Assembly (NCBI RefSeq): GCF_000215105.1
Contig: NC_015588.1
Location: 806,001 to 870,000, forward strand
Length of the DNA stretch: 64,000 nucleotides
DNA from: Isoptericola variabilis 225
GTDB lineage: Bacteria; Actinomycetota; Actinomycetes; Actinomycetales; Cellulomonadaceae
Reading direction: 5' to 3'
Below, one piece after another: positions 9,514-22,306 of the stretch. How positions within the stretch are numbered: the stretch's first letter is position 1; every line of letters begins with the position of its first letter. The position numbers and the translations under genes were made by a program. Under the pieces are notes generated by a model that saw only the letters and a program-made list of their open reading frames with translations, did no database searches and had not been told where the DNA came from.

Positions 9514-9622
9514 GAGGTAGCGCAGGATCCCGCGAAGTAGCGCTGGATCTCGCGAAGTAGCGCGGCTTTCCAGCGCTACCTCGGCGGATCGAGCGCTACC
9601 TCGGCGGATCGAGCGCTACCTC
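9514..9622. repeat. Inverted array of 20-bp GAGGTAGCGC repeats (copy 1)
   Basis: Three forward units start at 9514, 9534 and 9554 (GAGGTAGCGC or GAAGTAGCGC plus about 10 variable bases). Three reversed units (GCGCTACCTC) follow at 9573, 9593 and 9613. The period is 20 bp. The RNA can fold into a long interrupted hairpin, so the array could end transcription from both sides. It lies between the convergent purH and reductase genes and includes the reductase stop codon. A second array with the same plan lies at 63398. Confidence 0.85.
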
Positions 9623-10926
9623 GCAGGGTCGGCGACGGCGTCGCGGAGGCGCGTCGCGGGGTCGGTGGCGCGCTCGAGGTCCAGGCGCAGCGGCTCGCCG
9701 CGGTTCATGAGCCGGCGCACGGCACCGACCTCGCGCGGCGAGTCGACGAGCAGCACGGCGCGGACCGTGGCGACGCCGTCGGCCGCGCCCGTGCCGTGCT
9801 CGCCCCGCTCGTCCCCGTCGAGGTAGAACGCCGCCCACGGGCCCGGGCCGCCCGGCTCGCCGCGCCAGGCGACGGGCCCGGTGCCCGGGAGCCCGAGCAG
9901 CGCCAGGTCGTGCCCGAGCTGGCGCGAGAACACGTACGGCGCGTGCCCCGGCCCGGGCTCGAGGCCGAGCATCGCGCGGGCGGTGACGTCGGGGTCGTGG
10001 AGCGCGGCCGACCAGTGCCCTCCGGGGACCGTGCCGAAGACGGGGTGCGCGCGCGAGGCGACGTCGCCCACGGCCCAGACGCGCGGGTGCCCGGGCACCG
10101 CGCCGTCGGGACCCGCGGGCACCGTGCCGCGCGCGTCGAGCGGGACGCTGCCCGCGAGCCAGGCGGACGCCGGCCGTGCGCCGACCGCGGCGAGCACGAG
10201 GTCGGCCGCGAGCGAGCGCCCGTCCGCGAGCCGCACGACGTCGTCGCGCACCTCGGCGACGGGCGCGCCGGTGAGCAGCCGGACGCCGGCGTCGGCGTAC
10301 CAGCCGGCCAGGTGCGCGCCGACGCCGGCCCCGAGCTGGCGCTCGAGCGGCGCCGAGGCGGCCTCGACGACCGTGACGTCGGCCCCGGCGCCGGCCGCGA
10401 CGCCGGCGACCTCCGCGCCGACCCAGCCCGCGCCCACGACCACGAGCCGCAGACCGGGGCGCAGGGCGGCGCGCAGCCGTGCGGCGTCGTCCGCCGTGTG
10501 CAGGACGACCGCGTCGTCCCAGCCCGTGGGCTTCACGGCCTCGGCACCGACGGCGAGCACGACGGCGTCCGCGCGCAGCTCGCCGCCCGAGGCGGTGGTC
10601 ACGACGACGGCGTCCGGCGTCGACGCGAGCGCGGTCGCGGGCTCGGCGAGCCGGAGGTCGTCGGCGAGCGACGCGACGTCGACGCCGATGTCGTCGCTGA
10701 GCCACACGGGCTCGGGACGCGTGAGCAGCTCCTTCGACAGCGGCGGACGGTCGTAGGGCGGCACGCCCTCGGCGCCGAGCAGCGTGAGGCGGCCGTCGAA
10801 CCCGTGCGCGCGCAGCGCGGCGACGGTCTGCGCCCCGGCCAGGCCGGCGCCGACGACCACGACGGAGTCCGGGACCGGGCGCGCCGCGGGGCGGGCGGGG
10901 GAGGTGTCGTGCTGCACGACGCTCAC
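9616..10926 (-). CDS. FAD-dependent NAD(P)H:ferredoxin/rubredoxin reductase-like protein
   Basis: A 436-residue flavoprotein of the pyridine nucleotide-disulfide oxidoreductase class I type. SVVVVGAGLAGAQTVAAL near the N-terminus binds FAD; PPYDRPPLSKELL is diagnostic of the BphA4/putidaredoxin reductase group; LVVVGAGWVGAEVAGVA near residue 155 binds NAD(P)H; VWAVGDVAS is the second FAD motif. The C-terminal reductase domain follows. It probably passes electrons to a ferredoxin for a cytochrome P450 or dioxygenase, but no such partner lies nearby. Start GTG at 10926. Its last codon, Arg, and stop TAG come from the repeat array. Confidence 0.85.
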   Translation of the reverse strand: MSVVQHDTSPARPAARPVPDSVVVVGAGLAGAQTVAALRAHGFDGRLTLLGAEGVPPYDRPPLSKELLTRPEPVWLSDDIGVDVASLADDLRLAEPATALASTPDAVVVTTASGGELRADAVVLAVGAEAVKPTGWDDAVVLHTADDAARLRAALRPGLRLVVVGAGWVGAEVAGVAAGAGADVTVVEAASAPLERQLGAGVGAHLAGWYADAGVRLLTGAPVAEVRDDVVRLADGRSLAADLVLAAVGARPASAWLAGSVPLDARGTVPAGPDGAVPGHPRVWAVGDVASRAHPVFGTVPGGHWSAALHDPDVTARAMLGLEPGPGHAPYVFSRQLGHDLALLGLPGTGPVAWRGEPGGPGPWAAFYLDGDERGEHGTGAADGVATVRAVLLVDSPREVGAVRRLMNRGEPLRLDLERATDPATRLRDAVADPAR

Positions 10927-10960
10927 GCTAACCCGTGCCGGGCGCGTGCCCGGCCGACGG

Positions 10961-10977
10961 TAGGCTCGGCTGCCGTG
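10961..10977 (+). promoter_or_regulatory. Leaderless promoter of the DUF3017 gene
   Basis: TAGGCT at 10961-10966 is followed after 8 bases by the GTG start at 10975, the spacing of an actinobacterial leaderless gene. Confidence 0.5.
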
Positions 10978-11337
10978 GATCCCCGTGCCCCGCAGCCCGA
11001 CCCGGCGTCGCGGCCCGTGACGCCCCCGCGGCCCGCGTGGGACGCGGTCGTGCCCGCGCCGCCCGCCGAACGCCCGGCACGGCCCAGCCCGGTCCGCGCG
11101 ATCCTGCTGGCGACGGCCGGGATCCTCCTCGCGGTCGTGCTCGGCGTGACCCTGAGCGCCCGGGCAGGCGCGCTCGCCGTCGCGGCGACGCTCGCCGTCG
11201 CCGGGACGTGGCGCGCGGTCGCGCCCGACGGGCCTCCCGGACTGGTCGTGCGCAGCCGCGGCTTCGACGTCCTGCTCTGCTGGGGCTCGGCCGCGATGAT
11301 CACGTTCCTCGCCTTCACCGCGCCGGGCGTCGGCTGA
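10975..11337 (+). CDS. DUF3017 family small membrane protein
   Basis: A 120-residue protein with a Pro/Ala-rich cytoplasmic tail of about 40 residues and three hydrophobic helices (around RAILLATAGILLAVVLGVTL, AGALAVAATLAVAGTW, and FDVLLCWGSAAMITFLAFTA). Size, topology and the RSRGFDVL motif match DUF3017, an actinobacterial family often encoded near folD. Here folD is 50 kb away in the window. Function unknown. GTG 10975 is chosen because a -10 element lies 8 bases upstream and the residues before it are not family-like. Confidence 0.75.
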   Translation: MDPRAPQPDPASRPVTPPRPAWDAVVPAPPAERPARPSPVRAILLATAGILLAVVLGVTLSARAGALAVAATLAVAGTWRAVAPDGPPGLVVRSRGFDVLLCWGSAAMITFLAFTAPGVG

Positions 11338-11395
11338 CGCCCGTCCCGGGGCATCGCTCGCGGGGCGCGGCCCCGCTGCCGGGCGCGTCGGAGCG

Positions 11396-12193
11396 TCAGT
11401 CGCGCGTCGTGAAGCCCTCGAGCGTCCCGGTCACGGTGCCCTGCATGGGCTCGACGACGCACAGGACGGTCCGGTCGCCCCACGCCCAGCTCTCCTCGGT
11501 CGGCGTCGCGGGCCACACGTAGAGGCTCGACTCGTCGTACGGCTCGCCGACGAACGCGGTGAACTCCTCGACGCAGTAGTCGTACGAGCGCTCGTCGACG
11601 ACCGCCGTGCCCGGCCACTCGCCGTCGGGCAGCTCGGTCACGGCGAAGACCTCCGAGACGTGCTCCTCCTCGCACGGCACCACGGGCACCCCGTACGACT
11701 CCTCGGTCAGGCTGGACCCGTCGAAGCAGTCGCCGACCTGCACGTCGAGCCAGTCGGTCTCCACGCCGCCGGCACCCGGCTCCGGGTCGAGGCCGAGCTC
11801 CTCCTCGAGGGCGTCGAGCCCCCACGCGTCGGCGGTCCACGAGCCGCCGCCGAGCACGTTCACGAGCAGCACGGACCACACCGCGACGGTGAGCACCAGC
11901 GAGACCGCCGCGGCCACGACCGCCGCGACGCCGAACCCGCGGGCGGCCCGCCCCTCGCGCGCGGCCGTGACGACGTCGCCGGCGCCCAGCGCTCGCGCCG
12001 ACCGTTGCGACGCCAGGTACGCCGGGATCGCGAGCGGCCAGAACAGGACGATCGCGGCGATCACCCACCCGGTCCCGTCCGACGGCGTCGATGGCGCGGT
12101 CGCGTACGGGAGCGGACCCGGCTCGGGGCCGAACGGCGCGCGGGGCGCGGCGTCCCAGCCGGCGTACGGGTCGGAGGGCGGGGGGAGCGTCAT
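11396..12193 (-). CDS. Septum-formation (PF13845-like) domain membrane protein
   Basis: A 265-residue protein. Residues 1-40 are Pro-rich. Two membrane segments follow (GWVIAAIVLFWPLAIPAYLA, and one around VVAAAVSLVLTVAVWSVLLV), with the DUF4190/CD225-like pattern between them. The exported C-terminal domain contains DVQVGDCFDG, VPVVPCEEEHVSEVF and CVEEF, with four cysteines in the pattern of the actinobacterial septum-formation domain. It is probably membrane-anchored with an outer globular domain held by disulfides. Its role in septation is inherited from the family name and is not proven. It stands alone downstream of the aquaporin terminator. Confidence 0.75.
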   Translation of the reverse strand: MTLPPPSDPYAGWDAAPRAPFGPEPGPLPYATAPSTPSDGTGWVIAAIVLFWPLAIPAYLASQRSARALGAGDVVTAAREGRAARGFGVAAVVAAAVSLVLTVAVWSVLLVNVLGGGSWTADAWGLDALEEELGLDPEPGAGGVETDWLDVQVGDCFDGSSLTEESYGVPVVPCEEEHVSEVFAVTELPDGEWPGTAVVDERSYDYCVEEFTAFVGEPYDESSLYVWPATPTEESWAWGDRTVLCVVEPMQGTVTGTLEGFTTRD

Positions 12194-12261
12194 CGGGGGG
12201 CCTTCGGTCGGGCGTGCAGCAGCCGGCCATGTCTACCAGAGAGCGGGCCGCCGCGGAACGC

Positions 12262-12299
12262 CACGAGGGCCGGCACCCCTGCGGGTGCCGGCCCTCGTG
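12262..12299 (-). terminator. Strong hairpin downstream of the aquaporin gene
   Basis: A perfect 17-bp stem, CACGAGGGCCGGCACCC against its complement, with a 4-base loop lies 15 bases after the aquaporin stop codon and just upstream of the next minus-strand gene. It very likely separates the two transcripts. Confidence 0.85.
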
Positions 12300-12313
12300 A
12301 TCGTCCGTGCCGC

Positions 12314-14531
<2,218 letters not shown>

Positions 14532-14598
14532 CGGTCCCGCGCGACCTGCGGAAAAGCCCTGGGGGAGCGTCGGAGGCGGGTCGTAGTGTCGGTCGACG

Positions 14599-15943
14599 AT
14601 GATCGACACCACGACCCGCGCTCCTGCGGCGGCTCCCGCGCCCGCGCCCGACGACCCGGCCCGGCGCCTCGACTGGCGGCGGCTGCGCAGCCCGGTCGCC
14701 GTCGTCGCGCTGGTCGCGCTCGGCGCTCGGCACGGTCGTCGCCGGCCGGCTCGCCCAGGATCCGACGACGGCGGGCGTCGCGCTGCTCGCGCTGTGCGTG
14801 GTCGACGACGACACCCACGCGGTCGGCGCGCTCGTCCGGCGGCAGCCGTGGGGCATGGGCCGCACGGTGATCGGCTCGGTGCCGCTGTGGGTGGTCGCGG
14901 GACTCACGTGGTGGCCCGCCTGGGTCCTGTTCCCCGTCCTCGGCACCGCGACGGTGCTGCTCGTGCGGCCGCTGCTCGGCGAGATCGCGCGGCGCAAGGT
15001 CGTCGAGGAGCGCGCCTGGACCGACGACGCCGCCGCGTTCGAGGAGGCCGTCGCCGCCCGCGACGACCTGCGCACGAGCCTCGGGCAGGCGTTCGCGGTG
15101 CGCCGCCTGGCCGAGCTGTCGGCGGCGGTCCACCGGACGCTCGACCGCGTCCTCGTCGTCGAGACGCGCATGACGCGCCGCGCGGGCCTGCTGCTGCACG
15201 CGCTGCTGGGCGGCGTCGCCGTCGCGGGCGTGGCGCTCGCGGCAGGCGGCGACCTGTCGGTGGCAGGCCTCGTCACGCTCTTCCTGGTGACGGCCACCTT
15301 CGTCGGTCAGATCGACCAGCTGGCCCGGCACCTGCCCGACCTCCAGGAGGGCGTGGGCGCGGCGATTCGCATCCGCCAGCTCCTCGAGGCGGAGCCGGAG
15401 CCCGCGGGCGGCCGACCGGTCCCCGACGGGCCGCTCGACATCGAACTGCGCGACCTGCACTTCGCGTACGCCGGGGGCACCTTCGCCCTGCAGGGCGTCT
15501 CGCTGCACGTGCCGGCCGGCCAGACGGTCGCGCTCGTGGGCCGCACGGGGTCGGGCAAGTCGACGCTCGCCTCGCTCCTGTCGCGCGCGGACGTGCCGCG
15601 CTCCGACGTCGAGGCCGCCGTCGCCGAGCTCCGGCTGCAGGAGTGGGTCGACGGGCTGCCTGACGGCCTCGACACGCTCCTCGGCCCGGGCGGGACCTCG
15701 CTGTCCGCGGGCGAGGAGCAGCTCGTCGCGTTCGCACGCCTGCTCGTGCGCGACGTCCATGTCGTCGTGCTCGACGAGGCCACCGCGCGCATGGACCCGC
15801 ACACCGAGGCGCGCGTCGGCGCGACGTCCAAGCGTGCCGCGCTCGCGCGTGCCGACCGGGTGGTCGTGCTGGACGACGGCGAGGTGGCCGACGTCGGCGC
15901 CTGGCGGGACCTCTCGGGGCGGTGGGGGCACCTCGCGGGCTGA
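14599..15943 (+). pseudogene. Decayed ABC exporter (permease-ATPase fusion)
   Basis: The gene starts well ([20 protein letters not shown] from ATG 14599) but shifts frame near 14722-14733; the continuation, [21 protein letters not shown], is in another frame. The rest holds part of the membrane domain and an ATPase domain with a normal Walker A ([10 protein letters not shown]), but the segment from Walker A to the signature is mostly missing, including the Q-loop. The signature reads LSAGEEQ in place of LSGGQ. Walker B ([12 protein letters not shown]) is present. About 440 codons remain, against about 580 for the family. I consider it non-functional. Confidence 0.75.
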
Positions 15944-15951
15944 CGTCGGGT

Positions 15952-15981
15952 CTTGCTGCACGTTTCTGCAAGCATTACAGT
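15952..15981 (+). promoter_or_regulatory. Promoter and MalR-like operator of the amylase-pullulanase gene
   Basis: TTGCTG (15953-15958) and TACAGT (15976-15981) make a -35/-10 pair with 17 bases between. Covering this spacer is the inverted repeat CTTGC...GCAAG (15952-15972), which resembles the TTGCAG-type sites of LacI-family maltose/starch regulators in actinobacteria. Repression by a MalR-like protein encoded elsewhere is likely. Confidence 0.6.
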
Positions 15982-16011
15982 CGCGTGCGGCACATCGACG
16001 AAGGAGTCCAC

Positions 16012-19000
16012 ATGACGCGCACCCCGCGCCGCGCCGTCGCGGCGCTCGCTGCCTCCTCGCTCCTCGCCCTCACCGGTCTCACCGCCGTCGCCGCCACGGT
16101 CGCCGTGGCAGGCCCGGCCGCCGCCGAGGACCGCACCGCGGCCCTGGTCGGCGACCTGCAGACCGAGCTGGGCTGCGGGTCCGACTGGGACCCGGCCTGC
16201 GAGGCGACCGAGCTGCAGCCTGCCGGCGACGGCACCTACACCGCCGAGTTCGACATCCCGGCCGGGTCGTACCAGTACAAGGTGGCACTCGACGACACGT
16301 GGGACGAGTCGTACGGGCGCGAGGGCACCGACGCCGACGCGCCGCTCGTGCTCGGCGGCGACGCGCGCGTGCGCGTGACGTACGACGACACGACGCACCG
16401 CATCGCCCTGACGCCGGTCGGCCTCGCGGGGGAGTACGACGAGGCGACCGACGCCGCGCTCGTCGTGCCGCCCGTGCGCCAGCCCGGGTCGGACGAGCGG
16501 TTCTACTTCGTCATGACCGACCGGTTCGCCAACGGCGACCCGTCGAACGACACCGGCGGGATCGCCGGCGACCGGCTCGACCACGGCTTCGACCCGACGA
16601 ACAAGGGCTTCTACTCCGGCGGCGACATCGCCGGGCTGCGCGAGAGGCTCGACTACATCGAGGGGCTGGGCACGACGGCGATCTGGCTCACGCCGTCGTT
16701 CCTCAACCGGCCCGTCCAGGGCACGGGCGACCAGGCGAGCGCCGGGTACCACGGGTACTGGATCACCGACTTCACGCGGATCGACCCGCACCTCGGCACG
16801 AACGAGGAGCTCGGCGCGCTCATCGACGAGGCGCACGCCCGCGGCATCAAGGTCTACTTCGACATCATCACCAACCACACGGCCGACGTCATCGACTACG
16901 CCGAGGGCAGGTACGAGTACGTCGACCAGGCGACCTCGCCCTACCGCGACGCTGCGGGCAACGTGTTCAACCCCGCGGACCACGCCGGTACGGACGACTT
17001 CCCCGAGCTCGACCCCGCGAAGTCGTTCCCCTACACGCCGCAGGTCTCGCCCGAGGACGCCGACCTCAAGGTCCCGGCCTGGCTCAACGACGTCACGCTC
17101 TACCACAACCGCGGCAACTCGACGTGGACCGGCGAGTCGGTCACCTACGGCGACTTCGACGGGCTCGACGACCTCATGACCGAGCACCCGACGGTCGTGC
17201 AGGGCTTCGTCGACGTCTACAAGGCCTGGATCGACCTCGGCATCGACGGCTTCCGGATCGACACGGTCAAGCACGTCAACCCGGAGTTCTGGGAGACGTG
17301 GTCGGCCGAGGTCATGGACTACGCGCGCTCGATCGAGAAGGACGACTTCTTCATGTTCGGCGAGGTGTACGACGCCGACGCCGCCAAGACCGCGCCCTAC
17401 GTCCGCGAGACCGAGATGAGCTCGGTGCTCGACTTCGCGTTCCAGGCGGCGGCCACGAGCTACGCGAGCGGCAACAGCGCCCGCGGCCTGGCCAACCTCT
17501 TCGCGAGCGACGACCGCTACACCACGCCCCACTCGTCCGCCTCCGCGCTGCCGACCTTCCTCGGCAACCACGACATGGGTCGCGTCGGTTACCTGCTGCA
17601 GAACACCGACGACCCGCTCGCCCGGGACGAGCTCGCCCACGAGCTGATGTACCTCACGCGCGGCCAGCCCGTCGTCTACTACGGCGACGAGCAGGGCTTC
17701 GCGGGCACGGGCGGCGACAAGGACGCGCGCCAGACGCTCTTCGCGACGCAGGTCGCCGAGTACGCCGACCAGGATCTCGTCACCGGCGAGCGTGCCGGCA
17801 GCGTCGACCGCTACGACACCGACGCGCCGCTCTACCGGCACCTCGCCGAGCTGGCCGCGCTCCGCGACGCCCACCCCGCGCTCGCCACGGGCGCGCAGGT
17901 TGAGCGGTACGCGGAGAACGGCGCGGGCGTCTACGCCTTCAGCCGCGTGCACCGCGACGAGAAGGTCGAGCACCTCGTGGCGCTCAACAACGCGTCGGCG
18001 GCTCGCGGTGCCACCTTCACCACGCTGACCCCCGGCGCGACGTACACCGCGCTGTACGGCGAGCTCGCCGGCGGCGGCACGTCCGTCACGGCCGGCGCCG
18101 ACGGCACCGTGACCCTCGAGGTCCCGGCGACCTCCGCCGTCGTCCTCGTCGCGGACCGGATGGTCGGTGCCGACACGACGGGCGAGATCACGGTCACCGT
18201 GCCGGGCGCCGGCGCCGCCATGACCGGCACCGCGCCCGTCGCGGCGACCGTCGACGACGCGTGGGCCGAGACGTCGTTCGCATGGCGCGAGGTCGGCACG
18301 ACCGAGTGGCAGCACCTCGGCACCGCCGAGGACACGACGCCGCGCGTCTTCCACGACGTCGACCTGCCCGAGGGCACGCTCGTCGAGTACCGCGCCGTGA
18401 CCGTGGACGCCGACGGCGACCGTGCCGCCGCCTCGACGTTCGCGTCCGTGGGCGTCGACGTCTCGGGCGAGGTCGGCGACGCCGAGCCCGAGCCCGAGAT
18501 CGACATGGTCACCGTGCCCGGCAACCACAACTCCGAGATGGGCTGCGCCGGCGACTGGACGCCCGACTGCGAGGGCGCGCGCCTCACCGAGCGGCCCGAC
18601 GGCGTCTGGCAGGGCACGTTCGACCTGCCCGCGGGCGACTACGAGTACAAGGTCGCGGTCAACGGCTCGTGGGCCGTGAACTACGGCGTCGGCGGCGTGC
18701 GCGACGGCGCCAACGCGCGGTACCACCACGACGGCGGGCCGGTCACGTTCTACTGGGACCCGGTCAGCCACGACTTCTCGTCGACCGCGCAGGGCCCGAT
18801 CGTGACGATGCCCGGCTCCTACCAGGACCAGGTCGGCTGCCCGGGCACCTGGCAGCCCGACTGCCTCGCCACGTGGGCCAAGGACCCCGACGGCGACGGC
18901 GTCTACACCTGGTCGACCGACCGGCTCGCCGCGGGCGCCTACGAGGTCAAGGTCGCGCACGGGATGAGCTGGGCGGAGAACTACGGGGTGGGCGGTGCCC

Positions 19001-21852
19001 GCGACGGCGCGAACTACTCGTTCAGCGTGGGCGACGGCGAGACGGTGACCTTCACGTACGACCTCGACACGCACGTGCTCGAGATCGGCGTCGAGAACCC
19101 GCCCCTGCCCGGCGCCGGTCAGCAGGCCGCGCACTGGGTGCGCGAGGGCCTGCTGCTGTGGCCCGGCTCGCTCGGGTCGGGCGACGCCTGGACGCTGTGG
19201 ACGGCCCCGACCGGCGGGCTCGCCGTCGCCGACGGCGCCGTGCGCGGACCGGGGGGTGGAGACCTGCCCGACGGCGCGGCGTCGTACACCCTGACGCCGG
19301 CGTCCGGAGGCGTCCCCGAGGACGTCGCCGCGGACTTCCCGGCGCTCGCGGACCACACGGCCCTCGTGCTCACCCGGGACGGCGCCGCCGACGACGGCCC
19401 CGTCCCGCGCGCCGAGGTCGAGGCGCTGCTCACCGGGCAGCTCCTGGCGACGCGATCGGACGGCGACACGCTCACGGCCGCCACGGGCGTCCAGCTCCCG
19501 GGCGTGCTCGACGACCTGTTCGCCGAGGCTGCGGCGGACCGAGAGCTCGGCGTGACGGTGCACCCGAACCGCAAGTGGGCCGCGTTCGCACTGTGGGCGC
19601 CCACGGCGAAGGACGTCGACCTGCTCGTGTGGCCCGAGGGCACGAGCCTCGATGCCGAGCCGCGCAGGCTCGACACGGCACGGCAGGCCGACGGCACCTG
19701 GACCGTCGATGGCAAGGACGTCGACAAGAAGTACGCCTGGAACGGTGCTCGCTACCGGTACGCCGTCCAGGTGTACGTGCCGAGCACCGGGAAGGTCGAG
19801 ACGAACGTGGTCACCGACCCGTACTCGGTGGCCCTGACACGGGACTCGACGCACTCGGTCGTGCTCTCGCTCGACGACAAGCGGTGGCAGCCGAAGGTCT
19901 GGCGCACGACGCCGCAGCCCGTCGTCGAGCGGCCCGTGGACCAGACGATCTACGAGCTCCACGTGCGCGACTTCTCGATCGCGGACGAGACCGTGCCCGA
20001 GGACGTGCGAGGCACCTACCTCGCGTTCGCCGAGTCCGGCTCGGACGGCATGACGCACCTGCGCGAGCTCGCCGACGCCGGCATGACGACGGTGCACCTG
20101 CTGCCGACGTTCGACATCGCGACGATCCCCGAGGACCCGGCCGACCGGGAGGAGCCGGGCGACCTGTCGGGCTTCGCGCCCGACTCGACCGAGCAGCAGG
20201 CCGCGGTGACCGCGGTCAAGGAGCGCGACGGGTTCAACTGGGGCTACGACCCCTACCACTTCACGGTCCCCGAGGGCTCGTACGCGGTCGAGGCCGACGG
20301 CGGCGCGCGCGTCGCGGAGTTCCGCACCATGGTCGGCTCGCTGCACGCCGCCGGGCTGCAGGTCGTGCTCGACCAGGTGTTCAACCACACCGCGGCGAGC
20401 GGGCAGGCGGAGAAGTCGGTGCTCGACAAGGTCGTGCCCGGCTACTACCACCGGCTCAACCCGACGACGGGTGCGGTCGAGACGAGCACCTGCTGCCAGA
20501 ACGTGGCCACCGAGCACGCGATGGCCGAGAAGCTCATGGTCGACTCGGTGGTCACCTGGGCGCGCGACTACAAGGTCGACGGCTTCCGCTTCGACCTCAT
20601 GGGGCACCACTCGCGCGAGAACATGCTCGCCGTCCGCGAGGCCCTGGACGGGCTGACGGTCGAGGAGGACGGCGTCGACGGGTCGGCCGTCTACCTCTAC
20701 GGCGAGGGCTGGAACTTCGGCGAGGTGGCGGACAACGCGTTGTTCACCCAGGCGACCCAGGGCCAGCTGGGCGGGACGGGCATCGGGACGTTCAGCGATC
20801 GGCTGCGCGACGCCGTCCACGGCGGCTCGCCCGTCGACGGCGCCTCGACGTTCACGCAGGGCTTCGGGACGGGTCTGTTCACCGACCCCAACGGCCGCGA
20901 GGCGCGCGCCGGGGAGCCGGGCACGGTCAACGACGGGTCCGCCGACGAGCTCGCCGACCTGCGGCACCAGACCGACCTGGTGCGGCTGGGCCTCGCGGGC
21001 AACCTGCGCGACTACGAGCTGCTCGCCTCCGACGGCGAGGTGAAGCGCGGCGAGGAGCTCGACTACCGCGGGTCGCCGGCCGGCTACGCGGAGTCCCCGG
21101 AGGAGGTCGTCACGTACGTCGACGCGCACGACAACGAGACGCTGTTCGACCTGCTCACGCTCAAGCTCCCCGAGGACACGCCCATGGACGACCGCGTCCG
21201 GATGAACACCGTCTCGCTCGCGACGGCGGCGCTCGCCCAGACCCCGGCGTTCTGGCACGCGGGCACCGACCTGCTGCGCTCCAAGTCGCTCGACCGGAAC
21301 TCGTACGACTCGGGCGACTGGTTCAACGCGATCGACTGGTCCGGGCAGGACAACGGGTTCGGCCGGGGCCTGCCGATGGCCTCGGAGAACCAGGAGAAGT
21401 GGCCGGTCATGGCGCCGCTCCTGGCGAACCCGGACCTCAAGCCCGCGCCCGGGCACATCGCGACCGCCTCGGAGCAGGCGCGCGAGCTGCTCGAGCTCCG
21501 GTTCTCCACGGAGCTGTTCCGCCTCGGCTCGGCCGAGCTCATCGGCGAGAAGGTCTCGTTCCCCGACGCGGGGCCGGACGCCGTCCCCGGCGTGATCACG
21601 ATGTCGATCGACGACACGGCCGGCGGCACCGACGTCGACCCGGCGCTCGACGGCGTGCTCGCGGTCTTCAACGCCTCGCCCGAGGCGGCGACGATCGAGC
21701 TGCCGGGGCTCGCCGGCCGCGACTACGCGCTGTCGCCGGTGCAGGCCGGCGGGAGCGACGACGTCGTGCGCGGCACGACCTGGGACGAGGCGTCCGGGAC
21801 CGTGACCGTGCCGGCGCGGACGGTCGCGGTGCTGGTCGACCCCCAGGGCTGA
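16012..21852 (+). CDS. Secreted bifunctional alpha-amylase/pullulanase (two GH13 domains, three X25 modules)
   Basis: A 1946-residue exoenzyme that should cut alpha-1,4 and alpha-1,6 bonds of starch or pullulan. Order: signal peptide ending near AGPAAAED (about 1-40); an X25 module (about 46-137, [15 protein letters not shown]); a GH13 amylase domain (about 163-620: [35 protein letters not shown]); its beta-domain; an Ig-like segment; two more X25 modules (about 833-925 and 931-1025); a PUD-type pullulanase-associated domain; an N2/CBM48 region (about 1180-1290); and a pullulanase GH13 domain (from about 1308: [50 protein letters not shown]). No sorting signal ends the protein, so it is probably released. 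ATG 16012 has AAGGAG upstream. Confidence 0.93.
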   Translation: MTRTPRRAVAALAASSLLALTGLTAVAATVAVAGPAAAEDRTAALVGDLQTELGCGSDWDPACEATELQPAGDGTYTAEFDIPAGSYQYKVALDDTWDESYGREGTDADAPLVLGGDARVRVTYDDTTHRIALTPVGLAGEYDEATDAALVVPPVRQPGSDERFYFVMTDRFANGDPSNDTGGIAGDRLDHGFDPTNKGFYSGGDIAGLRERLDYIEGLGTTAIWLTPSFLNRPVQGTGDQASAGYHGYWITDFTRIDPHLGTNEELGALIDEAHARGIKVYFDIITNHTADVIDYAEGRYEYVDQATSPYRDAAGNVFNPADHAGTDDFPELDPAKSFPYTPQVSPEDADLKVPAWLNDVTLYHNRGNSTWTGESVTYGDFDGLDDLMTEHPTVVQGFVDVYKAWIDLGIDGFRIDTVKHVNPEFWETWSAEVMDYARSIEKDDFFMFGEVYDADAAKTAPYVRETEMSSVLDFAFQAAATSYASGNSARGLANLFASDDRYTTPHSSASALPTFLGNHDMGRVGYLLQNTDDPLARDELAHELMYLTRGQPVVYYGDEQGFAGTGGDKDARQTLFATQVAEYADQDLVTGERAGSVDRYDTDAPLYRHLAELAALRDAHPALATGAQVERYAENGAGVYAFSRVHRDEKVEHLVALNNASAARGATFTTLTPGATYTALYGELAGGGTSVTAGADGTVTLEVPATSAVVLVADRMVGADTTGEITVTVPGAGAAMTGTAPVAATVDDAWAETSFAWREVGTTEWQHLGTAEDTTPRVFHDVDLPEGTLVEYRAVTVDADGDRAAASTFASVGVDVSGEVGDAEPEPEIDMVTVPGNHNSEMGCAGDWTPDCEGARLTERPDGVWQGTFDLPAGDYEYKVAVNGSWAVNYGVGGVRDGANARYHHDGGPVTFYWDPVSHDFSSTAQGPIVTMPGSYQDQVGCPGTWQPDCLATWAKDPDGDGVYTWSTDRLAAGAYEVKVAHGMSWAENYGVGGARDGANYSFSVGDGETVTFTYDLDTHVLEIGVENPPLPGAGQQAAHWVREGLLLWPGSLGSGDAWTLWTAPTGGLAVADGAVRGPGGGDLPDGAASYTLTPASGGVPEDVAADFPALADHTALVLTRDGAADDGPVPRAEVEALLTGQLLATRSDGDTLTAATGVQLPGVLDDLFAEAAADRELGVTVHPNRKWAAFALWAPTAKDVDLLVWPEGTSLDAEPRRLDTARQADGTWTVDGKDVDKKYAWNGARYRYAVQVYVPSTGKVETNVVTDPYSVALTRDSTHSVVLSLDDKRWQPKVWRTTPQPVVERPVDQTIYELHVRDFSIADETVPEDVRGTYLAFAESGSDGMTHLRELADAGMTTVHLLPTFDIATIPEDPADREEPGDLSGFAPDSTEQQAAVTAVKERDGFNWGYDPYHFTVPEGSYAVEADGGARVAEFRTMVGSLHAAGLQVVLDQVFNHTAASGQAEKSVLDKVVPGYYHRLNPTTGAVETSTCCQNVATEHAMAEKLMVDSVVTWARDYKVDGFRFDLMGHHSRENMLAVREALDGLTVEEDGVDGSAVYLYGEGWNFGEVADNALFTQATQGQLGGTGIGTFSDRLRDAVHGGSPVDGASTFTQGFGTGLFTDPNGREARAGEPGTVNDGSADELADLRHQTDLVRLGLAGNLRDYELLASDGEVKRGEELDYRGSPAGYAESPEEVVTYVDAHDNETLFDLLTLKLPEDTPMDDRVRMNTVSLATAALAQTPAFWHAGTDLLRSKSLDRNSYDSGDWFNAIDWSGQDNGFGRGLPMASENQEKWPVMAPLLANPDLKPAPGHIATASEQARELLELRFSTELFRLGSAELIGEKVSFPDAGPDAVPGVITMSIDDTAGGTDVDPALDGVLAVFNASPEAATIELPGLAGRDYALSPVQAGGSDDVVRGTTWDEASGTVTVPARTVAVLVDPQG

Positions 21853-21864
21853 CCCCTCGAGAAA

Positions 21865-21943
21865 ACCGCTGTGGGCATGATTTCTGGCCCGTTCTGTCCG
21901 GATCATCCGGACAGAACGGGCCAGAAATCATGCCCACAGCGGT
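21865..21943. repeat. 79-bp perfect palindrome
   Basis: Two 39-base arms that are exact reverse complements flank a single C at 21904. They begin ACCGCTGTGGGCATGATTTC and end with its complement. The element lies 12 bases after the amylase-pullulanase stop and before the ArsR gene. It may act as a terminator, but its length and perfection exceed what termination needs. Its A+T content is slightly higher than the surroundings. Confidence 0.9.
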
Positions 21944-21971
21944 CTCTTGCCATGGTGAGGCGTAAAACGCT

Positions 21972-21995
21972 ACTTACGGTAAGTGGGAACTTACC
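21972..21995 (+). promoter_or_regulatory. Likely ArsR autoregulatory operator
   Basis: ACTTAC-G-GTAAGT (21972-21984) is a perfect 6-bp inverted repeat, and a further AACTTACC follows at 21988. They overlap the presumed promoter and the GTG start at 21983. ArsR proteins often bind such palindromes at their own start. Confidence 0.45.
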
Positions 21996-22306
21996 AAGAA
22001 GCCCTCGACGCGCTCGGCGACCCCACGCGGCGCGCGCTCGTCGAGCGCCTCGTGCGCGGCCCGGCGCCGGTCTCGCGGCTCGCGGACGGGCTGCCCGTGA
22101 GCCGCCCGGCCGTGTCGCAGCACCTGCGGGTCCTGCGCGACGCCGGGCTGGTCGCGTACGAGACGGTCGGCACGCGCCACGTGTACCGGCTCGACCGGGC
22201 GGGGTTCGACGCGCTGCGCGCGTGGCTCGACGGCTTCTGGAACGACGTCCTCGAGGCGTTCGAGGACTACGCCGGCAGGGGGCCGTCCGAGGGAGGACCG
22301 TCATGA
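21983..22306 (+). CDS. ArsR-family winged-helix repressor
   Basis: A 107-residue regulator of the type that sits upstream of an SRPBCC (AHSA1-like) protein. YQEALDALGDPTRRALVERL is the opening helix, SRLADGLPVSRPAVSQHLRV the helix-turn-helix, and LVAYETVGTRHVYRLD the wing. No metal-binding CxC motif is present, so a small-molecule or protein signal is more likely than arsenic. It overlaps the next gene by ATGA. GTG 21983 gives the family's N-terminus and lies within the palindromic operator, so the transcript may be leaderless. Confidence 0.85.
   Translation: MGTYQEALDALGDPTRRALVERLVRGPAPVSRLADGLPVSRPAVSQHLRVLRDAGLVAYETVGTRHVYRLDRAGFDALRAWLDGFWNDVLEAFEDYAGRGPSEGGPS

Noticed and set aside
9514-9622. 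CRISPR array at the GAGGTAGCGC repeats
   Set aside because: The repeats are 10 bp with 10-bp spacers, are inverted halfway and have no cas genes nearby.
15307-21906. A minus-strand open frame of 2199 codons across the amylase-pullulanase gene
   Set aside because: It is antisense to a gene with clear domains, is composed mostly of Arg, Val, Asp, Gly and His, and has no recognisable motif. Such frames are expected at this GC content.
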